NCBI GenBank assembly: GCA_002348465.1
Contig: DEBI01000149.1
Span: 1-11,106 of the forward strand
Origin: Gemmatimonadales bacterium UBA2960
Lineage (GTDB): Bacteria > Gemmatimonadota > Gemmatimonadetes > Longimicrobiales > Gaopeijiaceae
Reading direction: 5' to 3'
DNA length: 11,106 nt
In this document: positions 5,085 to 11,106 of the stretch, in pieces
How the letters are laid out: every line of letters starts with the position of its first letter
Numbering within the stretch: the stretch's first letter is position 1
Program-made: the position numbers and the translations under genes
Notes under the pieces: model-generated
Seen by the model: only the letters and a program-made list of their open reading frames with translations
Told to the model about the DNA's origin: nothing
The model's database searches: none

Positions 5085-7703
5085 ATGGCTTCGGGCGACA
5101 CACCTCTTATGCAGCAGTGGCGGGAAGCGAAATCCCGGCACCGAGATTCTCTGCTATTCTTTCGCGTAGGCGACTTTTACGAGCTTTTCCACAGCGATGC
5201 TGAGGAGGGTGCGAGGTTGCTGGGCCTTACGCTGACCTCGCGGAACAATGGGGCAGCCGCGAGAGTGCCGTTGGCCGGTATTCCCGCTAAGGCTTTGGAC
5301 GACTATCTGGCCCGCCTCGTGAAGATGGGACGTCGGGTGGCAATCTGTGACCAAGTCGAAGATCCAGCTCAGGCTAAGGGCATAGTGAAGCGCGAGGTGA
5401 CCGAGACGGTCACGCCTGGCACCGTAGTGGCGGATAGCCTGCTCAATGACCGCAAGAACAACTTTCTAGTGTCTATAGTTGGGGCTGGTGAGGCCGGGTA
5501 CGCGTTGGCCCGACTTGATGTTTCAACTGGAGAAGTTGCCGTTAAGGCCGTTCCAAAAGACGAATTGCGGGCCGAGCTCGGCTGTCTTGAGCCCTCTGAG
5601 GTTCTCATCCCACGAGCATTGGCCGAGGACGAAGGCCTTGGGTGGTCGGTCTCAGGCGATGTTCCGCGGACTATTAGGGACGACTGGATGTTTGAGGTGG
5701 ATGTTTGCACCTCAGAGTTGCTTCGGATATACGGGCTACAAGCCCTAGACGGTCTGGGCTTTCAGTCTGGTGATGCTGAGCTCGTTCGTGCTACTGGGTC
5801 GCTGATCCAATACTTAGGTGAGATTCGCCCCTCGGGAGTAACCCACTTAAAGCCCGTTCGCGTTCTCCGACCCGGACGTGTGATGCTTTTAGACGAGATG
5901 ACGCGACGTAATCTTGAGTTGATTGAGCCAATGCGGGGGGGAGAAGAAGGCGGGACACTCTTAGACGTACTCGATGATACTGTGACAGCTATGGGTGGCC
6001 GCCAACTTAGGAGGTGGGTGCTCGAACCACTGGTGGTTACTGAAGAGATTTGGGCTAGGCAGAATGCCGTTTCAGAATTGGTCGATGCACCCGAACTGCG
6101 TCAGAGCCTTCGTGACGCGCTGGGTGGGGTTAGTGACCTTGAGAGAATCGCGGGCAAATTCGGTACCCTACGCGTCGCGCCGCGTGATCTCATGAGCCTC
6201 CGGATCTCTCTCCAAAGGCTTCCTCTGATTAAGGAGGCTTGCTCCGGAGCTTCATCAGATCTCTTGAGGTCGTTGGGTGTTGAGATCGATCTATTAGAGG
6301 ACATTGGTGACCTACTGAGCCGGGCAATCGCAGATGATCCTCCAGCAACTCTCCACGAAGGCGGGGTCATTCGGGAAGGTTGGTCCGCTGAACTCGACGA
6401 TATTCGGGAGATTCGTGATGGCGCTCGCGACTTCATTGCCGGTCTACAAGTTCGCGAGCGTGAGCGTACGGGGATCGGCTCACTCAAGGTTGGATTTAAC
6501 AAGGTCTTTGGTTACTACCTCGAGGTGACTAAGGCGAACCTCGACAAAGTTCCCGAAGACTATGTAAGAAAGCAGACACTTACGAACGGAGAACGCTATT
6601 TCACCCCAGAGCTGAAGCAGTGGGAGGAAAAAGTTTTTGAAGCGGATGACCGTATAGGAAGTCTGGAGATTGAGCTGTTCGCCGGGGTTCGAGAGCAGGT
6701 AGCGGAAGCTCTAGCCCGGCTTCAGGACTCCGGCGCTAGAGCGGCATCGCTTGATGTGCTGAGCACGCTCGCTGAAGTGGCGGTGCGACGGGAATACGTT
6801 TGCCCTGAAGTCCACACGGGCTTCGACTTAGAGATCCGTTCGGGGCGTCACCCAGTTGTCGAAACTATGATGCCCCGCGAGGAGTTTATTCCCAACGATC
6901 TCGTGCTTGGTGATGATGGATACATCGTTGTTCTGACTGGGCCAAACATGGCGGGCAAGAGCACCGTTTTGCGACAGATCGGACTCATCCAATTGCTAGC
7001 GCAAGTGGGGTCTTTTGTTCCTGCAAGCGCAGCACGCCTAGCGGTTTCAGACCGGATCTTCACCCGTGTAGGAGCCTCGGACAATTTAGCTCGAGGTCAA
7101 TCGACGTTCATGGTTGAAATGAGCGAGACTGCTGCGATCGTTCACGGAGCGACTGACCGAAGTCTTGTACTGCTCGACGAGATAGGACGAGGGACATCAA
7201 CGTATGACGGCGTATCAATAGCCTGGGCTGTCACGGAGCATGTGCATGAGCATATAGGGGCAAAGACTGTTTTTGCTACTCACTATCATGAGCTCACCCA
7301 GCTTGGTGATCTTCTTGCCGGGGTGAAGAATATGAACGTTTCAGTTCGAGAGGTGGGTGACGAGATTGTATTCCTTCGCCGTCTCGTATCAGGAGGTGCG
7401 GATCGCTCGTACGGGATTCAAGTAGCAAGGCTTGCCGGCCTTCCGGATGGTATCGTGGCTCGAGCTCGGGAACTTCTTTTCGAGCTTGAGGGAACACATA
7501 CTGGAGGTGGGGAGGGGTTGGGTCGCCATGGGGTGCTTCGACCAAGCTCTGAACCTCCTCCGGATCAACTTTCCATGTTTTATGCGGAGCATCCGATAAT
7601 GGCTCGACTAAGAGCAATCGATCCAGACACAATCTCACCGCGTGAAGCGCTTGATATTATCTATGAGCTCGGCGGGATCGAGCGACCCGGAGATAAAGGT
7701 TGA
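5085..7703 (+). CDS. mutS: DNA mismatch repair protein MutS
   Basis: An 872-residue MutS, normal length for the family, which recognises mismatches and signals to MutL. Domain I has the mismatch-reading F-x-E motif within FRVGDFYELF (F31, E33). The connector and lever/core domains follow, including GGRQLRRWVLEPL and the clamp segment KVGFNKVFGYYLEVTKANL. The ATPase has Walker A GPNMAGKST at residues 619-627, Walker B LVLLDEIGRGTST with D698-E699, and the downstream THYHEL motif. The C-terminal part has LPDGIVARARELLFELE and the small helical end segment PDQLSMFYAEHP. Start at ATG 5085 (MASGDTPLMQQWREA) matches the usual short leader before TPLM; an in-frame TTG at 5052 would add 11 residues and ATG 5109 is a shorter option. 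None has a good SD. No mutL is in the window. The stop overlaps the next gene by TTGA. Confidence 0.97.
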   Translation: MASGDTPLMQQWREAKSRHRDSLLFFRVGDFYELFHSDAEEGARLLGLTLTSRNNGAAARVPLAGIPAKALDDYLARLVKMGRRVAICDQVEDPAQAKGIVKREVTETVTPGTVVADSLLNDRKNNFLVSIVGAGEAGYALARLDVSTGEVAVKAVPKDELRAELGCLEPSEVLIPRALAEDEGLGWSVSGDVPRTIRDDWMFEVDVCTSELLRIYGLQALDGLGFQSGDAELVRATGSLIQYLGEIRPSGVTHLKPVRVLRPGRVMLLDEMTRRNLELIEPMRGGEEGGTLLDVLDDTVTAMGGRQLRRWVLEPLVVTEEIWARQNAVSELVDAPELRQSLRDALGGVSDLERIAGKFGTLRVAPRDLMSLRISLQRLPLIKEACSGASSDLLRSLGVEIDLLEDIGDLLSRAIADDPPATLHEGGVIREGWSAELDDIREIRDGARDFIAGLQVRERERTGIGSLKVGFNKVFGYYLEVTKANLDKVPEDYVRKQTLTNGERYFTPELKQWEEKVFEADDRIGSLEIELFAGVREQVAEALARLQDSGARAASLDVLSTLAEVAVRREYVCPEVHTGFDLEIRSGRHPVVETMMPREEFIPNDLVLGDDGYIVVLTGPNMAGKSTVLRQIGLIQLLAQVGSFVPASAARLAVSDRIFTRVGASDNLARGQSTFMVEMSETAAIVHGATDRSLVLLDEIGRGTSTYDGVSIAWAVTEHVHEHIGAKTVFATHYHELTQLGDLLAGVKNMNVSVREVGDEIVFLRRLVSGGADRSYGIQVARLAGLPDGIVARARELLFELEGTHTGGGEGLGRHGVLRPSSEPPPDQLSMFYAEHPIMARLRAIDPDTISPREALDIIYELGGIERPGDKG
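7689..7692 (+). promoter_or_regulatory. Shine-Dalgarno for the TonB-C lipoprotein gene
   Basis: GGAG at 7689-7692, inside the end of mutS, lies 7 bases before the TTG at 7700. It decides in favour of a TTG start overlapping the mutS stop. Confidence 0.55.
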
Positions 7704-8080
7704 AGGTTGTGCGGAAGGTTCTAGGCTTGGCAGTGTGCGTATCGGTACCTGCATGTGGTGGTGATGAGATTGAAAGGCCGCGCTTTCTCTCTGGTGAGGT
7801 GCCTATAGAGTACCCGCTCCAAATGTGGGATCAGGACATGGAGGGCGAGACGGTTCTAACAGTCCGCGTGAGCGCTACCGGTGCCGTTGACAGCGTCAGA
7901 GTGCTTGAGTCTTCGGGCCACTGGGCTTTTGACTCTGCTGCGGTGGAAGGGGCTCGCCACCTGCAGTTTTCGTCCGCTCGTCAGGGTGATAAGCAGGTTG
8001 AGGTATGGGCGCATGTACCTGTTCGGTTCTCCAAAAGCTCACGACCGGACAGTTTAGACTCCGGACCGAACTCCCGATAG
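7700..8080 (+). CDS. Small lipoprotein with TonB C-terminal domain
   Basis: A 126-residue protein starting at TTG, overlapping the mutS stop (TTGA). The N-terminus (LKVVRK plus a hydrophobic stretch) leads to a lipobox-like VPAC with the candidate lipidated Cys at 19; Pro at -2 is not the commonest residue, so lipidation is likely but not certain. Residues ~33-110 match the TonB C-terminal fold: VPIEYPLQMWDQDMEGETV, LTVRVSATGAVDSVRVLESS, then the helix WAFDSAAVEGARHLQF and a closing strand VEVWAHVPVRF. In true TonB this domain touches TonB boxes of outer-membrane receptors, but that protein also has a membrane helix and a long Pro-rich arm, both missing here. The protein is therefore more likely one of the free-standing TonB-C relatives than the energy transducer. 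The Ser/Asp/Pro-rich tail is probably disordered. The gene is followed after 9 bases by the PLP enzyme gene, so they probably share an mRNA. Confidence 0.82.
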   Translation: MKVVRKVLGLAVCVSVPACGGDEIERPRFLSGEVPIEYPLQMWDQDMEGETVLTVRVSATGAVDSVRVLESSGHWAFDSAAVEGARHLQFSSARQGDKQVEVWAHVPVRFSKSSRPDSLDSGPNSR

Positions 8081-8084
8081 GAAA
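8079..8084 (+). promoter_or_regulatory. Shine-Dalgarno for the cystathionine beta-synthase gene
   Basis: AGGAAA overlaps the TAG stop of the preceding gene; its AGGA (8079-8082) ends 7 bases before the ATG at 8090. It supports this start and translational linkage. Confidence 0.55.
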
Positions 8085-8089
8085 TCTAC

Positions 8090-9130
8090 ATGGCTGATCG
8101 CCATCCACGTCCTTACGACAGCGTCCTAGAACTCATCGGCTGGACTCCTATGGTTCGTCTGAACTCTGTCGTCGGTGACACTCCAACTCCTGTCTATGCA
8201 AAGTGTGAATTCTTCGGGCCGGGTGGTTCGATCAAGGATCGGATTGGGGTGGCGATGATTGAGGCAGCTGAAGCTGATGGGACTCTGAAACCGGGCGGGA
8301 CCGTGGTTGAAGCAACCGGGGGTAATACGGGTCTCTCGCTCGCTATGGTAGCATCCCTGAAGGGGTATCGGTGTATCTGTACGATGCCTGATAAGATGAG
8401 CGAAGAAAAAATCAAGCTCTTAAAGGCGTTTGGCGCCGAAGTCGTGATCACACCAACCGCTGTAGCTCCGGATGACCCCGACCACTATTTGGTCAGGGCA
8501 CGTAGCATCGCCGAATCGATACCGGATGCGGTCATGGCGAACCAGTTCTACAACCAAGCCAATCCGAAGGCACATTACGAGACCACCGGACGTGAGATTT
8601 GGGAACAGAGCGAGGGACGTGTCACGCACTTTGTGGCTTCTGCTGGCACAGGAGGCACTGTGACGGGGGTGGGGCGCTACCTGAAAGAGAAGAACCCGTC
8701 AGTGCAAATTGTTGGAGTTGACCCTGAGGGGTCGATCTTGTCCACCTTCTTCAATACTGGCGAAAAAGTGGAGGGACACCCTTATAAGGTGGAAGGGATT
8801 GGAAACGACAAAATCCCTGGGACGCTCGATCTTGATGTTGTCGACGAATACATGAGCTTCGACGATGGTGTAGCGTTTCGTATGGCCCGGCGGATAGCCC
8901 GTGAGGAAGGACTTTTCGTTGGGGGATCGGCAGGTCTTTTGGTGCACGCAGCGGTCGAGGTAGCAAGACGAGTCAACGACCCTGATGCGTATGTAGTCAC
9001 GCTCGCTTGCGACTGGGGTGAGCGCTATCTGAGCAAGGTTTATGATGATGACTGGATGCTTGAAAACGGCTTTCTGGAAGAGCCAGGGCACGCTTCTGAA
9101 TCGGAGTCGATTCGGAAGTGTGACAGCTAG
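8090..9130 (+). CDS. PLP-dependent cystathionine beta-synthase (catalytic core)
   Basis: A 346-residue fold-type II PLP enzyme of the cysteine synthase / cystathionine beta-synthase family, cytoplasmic, making cystathionine from serine and homocysteine or cysteine from acetylserine and sulfide. The PLP lysine is K49 in GGSIKDR; the substrate-loop motif is T76-GGNTG (usually TSGNTG); the phosphate-binding loop is GTGGT at 186-190; S280 in GGSAG should contact the pyridine nitrogen. Several stretches follow animal/yeast CBS rather than CysK: AKCEFFGPGGS, MPDKMSEEKIKLLKAFGAE, VGVDPEGSIL, YKVEGIGNDKIPGTLD and the closing DDDWMLENGFLE. Against those enzymes it lacks the N-terminal haem region and the C-terminal CBS (Bateman) pair, ending instead in an acidic Ser/Glu tail. 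Cystathionine synthase is preferred; cysteine synthase activity cannot be excluded. No cystathionine gamma-lyase gene is adjacent within the window. Confidence 0.88.
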   Translation: MADRHPRPYDSVLELIGWTPMVRLNSVVGDTPTPVYAKCEFFGPGGSIKDRIGVAMIEAAEADGTLKPGGTVVEATGGNTGLSLAMVASLKGYRCICTMPDKMSEEKIKLLKAFGAEVVITPTAVAPDDPDHYLVRARSIAESIPDAVMANQFYNQANPKAHYETTGREIWEQSEGRVTHFVASAGTGGTVTGVGRYLKEKNPSVQIVGVDPEGSILSTFFNTGEKVEGHPYKVEGIGNDKIPGTLDLDVVDEYMSFDDGVAFRMARRIAREEGLFVGGSAGLLVHAAVEVARRVNDPDAYVVTLACDWGERYLSKVYDDDWMLENGFLEEPGHASESESIRKCDS

Positions 9131-9155
9131 TTGAGCTTGCCGCCCGTATTTTTCG

Positions 9156-9180
9156 CTGACGGCTATCAGAAGCCGGTTAG
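9156..9180 (+). other. Bulged hairpin between the CBS-type gene and ddl
   Basis: CTGACGGCT (9156-9164) can pair with AGCCG-GTTAG (9171-9180) around a 6-base loop, with one bulged G and one G-U pair. No T tract follows, so it is not a standard intrinsic terminator. It may be a weak terminator, an mRNA processing site or chance. The remainder of this 95-base gap shows no gene. Confidence 0.25.
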
Positions 9181-9225
9181 ATCGGGGCGAGGGCCTACAG
9201 TCATGATAAGTCGGGGCTCCTCCTT

Positions 9226-10242
9226 GTGAGGATAGGCGTTCTCATGGGGGGAACCTCCGACGAGAGGGACGTGTCCCTAGCGTCCGGGACTCAGGTGTCA
9301 GGAGCCCTTAGAGCAGCTGGCCACCAGGTGGTTTCCGTTGATACGGCTAGGGGAATCATGACACTGGAGGAGGAGGCTAACCTAGTGTCAGCTGGTGTGG
9401 GGCAGCTTCCCCCAGAACCGATTGCGCTTTTGGAATCGGAGCACGAAAGGTTTGTTGAGATTCTCCAGGATCCGGAGTTGGCCCAGGTCGATGTGTTTTT
9501 TATGGCGCTTCACGGAGGCAGTGGGGAAGATGGCACCATTCAGGATATCCTAGATGGTGCCGGGGTTACGTACACTGGGAGTAACTGTTTTGGGTGCTCG
9601 CTCGCGATGGATAAGGAGGCCACCAAGACGGTCTTGAGAGACGCCGCGATTCCAACGCCGGATTGGCTTGTCGGGCCCATATCAGCGAATGAGGTCGAGT
9701 CTGCGCTTGGATTGCCGGTGATGGTTAAGGCCGCTAGAGGCGGGTCATCTCTAAGACTGGTTTTAGCGCACGACCAGGTAGAACTCGAGGTGACTATGGA
9801 TGAAAGCTCCACTTGGGAAGACACGGTGTTGTATGAGCGCTACCACGCTGGTCGAGAGTTTACAGTCGGAGTTCTGGGTGGTGAGACCTTCCCGGTGGGA
9901 GAGATTGTCCCGCAGCACGAGATTTTCGACTACGAGTGCAAGTATCAGGAGGGATTGGCGCAGGAAATTTTCCCAGCGGATATACCGTCGGAGCTATCTG
10001 AGCAACTCAGGGCACTAGCACTCCAGGTGCACGGTGCACTTCACCTCAGAGACTATTCTCGTGTTGACTTCATCGTGGACGAAGATGGTCGGCCTTGGTG
10101 CCTAGAGGCGAATACCCTACCCGGGATGACCACTACCAGTCTGTTTCCCAAAGGGGCAGCCGCGTCGGGGATCGGGTTTCCGGAACTTTGTGACCGGATT
10201 GCCGAGCTCGCGCGGGCTCGTTCGGGAGCTGACTCTGCGTGA
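9226..10242 (+). CDS. ddl: D-alanine--D-alanine ligase
   Basis: A 338-residue ATP-grasp enzyme joining two D-alanines for peptidoglycan precursors in the cytoplasm. The N-terminal domain has GGTSDERDVSLASG (E13 equivalent to the first-site glutamate) and ALHGGSGEDGTIQDILD. The central domain has MDKEATK and the ATP-binding lysine K168. The C-terminal domain has YSRVDFIVDEDG (R279, D281), LEANTLPGMT (E294, N296 for magnesium) and SLFPKGAA. Odd point: the glycine-rich loop, normally KP..-GSSVGV, reads KAARGGSSLRL here, with Pro to Ala and the glycine after GSSV replaced by Arg177. GTG 9226 is chosen since MRIGVLMGG is the family's first strand; it has no clear SD. ATG 9244 has an SD-like GAGGATAGG but would remove that strand. 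The stop overlaps an ATG (TGATG) of a 10-codon ORF leading to the rhomboid gene. Confidence 0.93.
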   Translation: MRIGVLMGGTSDERDVSLASGTQVSGALRAAGHQVVSVDTARGIMTLEEEANLVSAGVGQLPPEPIALLESEHERFVEILQDPELAQVDVFFMALHGGSGEDGTIQDILDGAGVTYTGSNCFGCSLAMDKEATKTVLRDAAIPTPDWLVGPISANEVESALGLPVMVKAARGGSSLRLVLAHDQVELEVTMDESSTWEDTVLYERYHAGREFTVGVLGGETFPVGEIVPQHEIFDYECKYQEGLAQEIFPADIPSELSEQLRALALQVHGALHLRDYSRVDFIVDEDGRPWCLEANTLPGMTTTSLFPKGAAASGIGFPELCDRIAELARARSGADSA

Positions 10243-10274
10243 TGGCTATGGCGCTACAGACGTTGCACACATGA
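10242..10274 (+). CDS. Possible 10-codon coupling ORF between ddl and the rhomboid gene
   Basis: ATG at 10242 shares its first base with the last base of the ddl stop. It encodes MAMALQTLHT and ends at a TGA (10272-10274) that overlaps the rhomboid ATG as ATGA. GGGAG at 10224-10228 is 13 bases upstream, longer than ideal. It may let ribosomes finishing ddl re-start twice and reach the rhomboid gene, which has no SD of its own. A peptide function is not implied, and chance is possible. Confidence 0.25.
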   Translation: MAMALQTLHT

Positions 10275-11106
10275 GTTACCAGAACGATTTCGGATACGGT
10301 TCTTTTGGCATGGCATTCCGTCCAACGCCTATGGTGAAGCGTCTTCTCATCGCGAACTCCGTTGTGTTTGCGATCACGCTTCTGATGCCACCGAGACTCG
10401 TGATCGACTGGCTGGCGTTTCAACCTGCTCGGATCATCTTTCGCCCGTGGGCCCCGCTCACCTACATGTTTGTGCACGGTGGGCTGTATCACCTGTTCTT
10501 CAATATGCTCATGCTCTTCTTCTTTGGTCGTCCAATAGAAGACAGGTGGGGAGAACGAGAATTTCTGAAGTTCTATTTGATCTGCGGCTTGGGGGGGGCG
10601 TTACTGAGCTTTTTGTTCCTGCCTTCTTCAATCGTGGGTGCTTCGGCGGCTGTTTACGGGGTTATGCTGGCATTCGCTATGAACTGGCCCCGCGCTCCGA
10701 TCTACGTCTTCGGAATCTTCCCCGTCGAAGCGCGTTTTCTAGTCGCCTTCATGGCGGCAGTCGCATTCTTAAGTGCCGCAGGAAGTGCGGGAAATAGCGG
10801 TGTAGCACATCTCGCGCACCTTGGAGGGCTGATCGCCGGGTGGGTTTACCTTAAGGCCGATTGGCGGACATGGTTGTTCAGAGGAAGGGCGCAACGGACC
10901 GGGCCGAGCACGCCTAGGCTCGCGGTGGTGCCTCGGAAGAGGTCAGGCGAGAATGCGTTCGAGGCCTCAGGAAGAAGGAATGCTAAAGCAGACAACGTGC
11001 TGTTAGACAAGGTCGATAAGGTTTTGGACAAGATTTCAGCCGAAGGGATGTCTGCACTAACGCCGGACGAGTTGCAATTGCTCGATGAGGTCTCGAGGAA
11101 GCACAA
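10271..11106 (+). CDS. Rhomboid family intramembrane serine protease (3' end beyond window)
   Basis: The frame is open from ATG 10271 to the last base, 278 full codons without a stop. It is a polytopic membrane protein that cuts other membrane proteins within the bilayer. Catalytic features: S125 in GASAAVYG (rhomboid GxSx motif), H183 in HLAHLGGLIAG, and H74/N78 in the second-helix motif HLFFNM that form the oxyanion site. Hydrophobic segments are at about 25-40, 63-85, 101-119, 121-138, 155-170 and 178-194, giving six helices. After them comes a basic, Pro/Arg-rich linker (~197-240) and a C-terminal helical piece (VLLDKVDKVLDKISAEGMS, then LTPDELQLLDEVSRKH) like the small DUF6576-type tail seen on some bacterial rhomboids. 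The tail motif is nearly complete, so the stop should lie only a few codons past the window. No SD precedes 10271; ATG 10310 and 10331 are alternatives. Confidence 0.92.
   Translation, partial: MSYQNDFGYGSFGMAFRPTPMVKRLLIANSVVFAITLLMPPRLVIDWLAFQPARIIFRPWAPLTYMFVHGGLYHLFFNMLMLFFFGRPIEDRWGEREFLKFYLICGLGGALLSFLFLPSSIVGASAAVYGVMLAFAMNWPRAPIYVFGIFPVEARFLVAFMAAVAFLSAAGSAGNSGVAHLAHLGGLIAGWVYLKADWRTWLFRGRAQRTGPSTPRLAVVPRKRSGENAFEASGRRNAKADNVLLDKVDKVLDKISAEGMSALTPDELQLLDEVSRKH

Noticed and set aside
6939..6965. MutS Walker A reads GPNMAGKST rather than GPNMGGKST
   Set aside because: This Ala variant is common in bacterial MutS proteins and leaves the catalytic Lys/Ser/Thr intact; not a sign of inactivation.
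10133..10797. Other-frame ORFs over the rhomboid start (reverse 10133-10492 and plus 10447-10797)
   Set aside because: The frame starting at 10271 carries complete rhomboid motifs in order and runs without a stop to the window end, so the others are shadows.
1..11106. Mobile elements, CRISPR arrays, tRNA or rRNA genes
   Set aside because: No transposase or integrase-like protein, no regularly spaced direct repeats, and no recognisable tRNA or rRNA segments were seen on either strand.

Overview
The window reads as ordinary chromosomal DNA of a diderm (outer-membrane) bacterium with moderate to moderately high GC. The SPOR-domain exported protein, two lipoproteins, a TonB C-terminal-type protein and Ddl all imply a peptidoglycan layer and an outer membrane. 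The order sigma factor / zinc-finger anti-sigma / holA / TPR-SPOR protein, followed by mutS / TonB-C lipoprotein / cystathionine beta-synthase core / ddl / rhomboid with a C-terminal helical tail, together with the wording of the sigma factor, looks most like Gemmatimonadota (an uncultured, probably environmental lineage). That placement is recall-based inference, not a search result.

Layout. 1-732 is the 3' part of an M16 zinc-peptidase-family gene. 733-1050 is a leader without a gene, holding several small inverted repeats. 1051-1698 is an ECF-type sigma factor. After a 174-base spacer carrying GGAAC boxes and an inverted repeat comes 1873-2436, a membrane protein with an N-terminal zinc-finger anti-sigma motif. 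It runs directly into holA (2433-3434, clamp-loader delta), whose conserved N-terminus lies upstream of any ATG, GTG or TTG; a CTG overlapping the previous stop is the only visible start. holA overlaps by ATGA an exported TPR/SPOR-domain protein (3431-4315). A single reverse-strand gene, a SnoaL/DUF4440-like lipoprotein (4322-4828), converges on it with 6 bases between the stops. A 256-base divergent gap leads to mutS (5085-7703), overlapped by TTGA with a small TonB-C lipoprotein (7700-8080), then a PLP enzyme of the cystathionine beta-synthase type (8090-9130), D-alanine--D-alanine ligase (9226-10242) and a rhomboid intramembrane protease (10271 to beyond the window end).

How they fit together. 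The sigma/anti-sigma pair probably forms one envelope- or redox-responsive switch. holA and mutS are DNA replication and repair housekeeping. The SPOR protein, ddl, the TonB-C lipoprotein and the rhomboid are envelope functions. No phage, transposon, CRISPR, tRNA or rRNA was seen, and no obviously new multi-gene system. The points most worth a second look are start-site and leader architecture (CTG start of holA, NTGA overlaps, a 10-codon ORF bridging ddl and the rhomboid gene, a hairpin around the sigma-factor ribosome binding site) and an altered glycine loop in Ddl.
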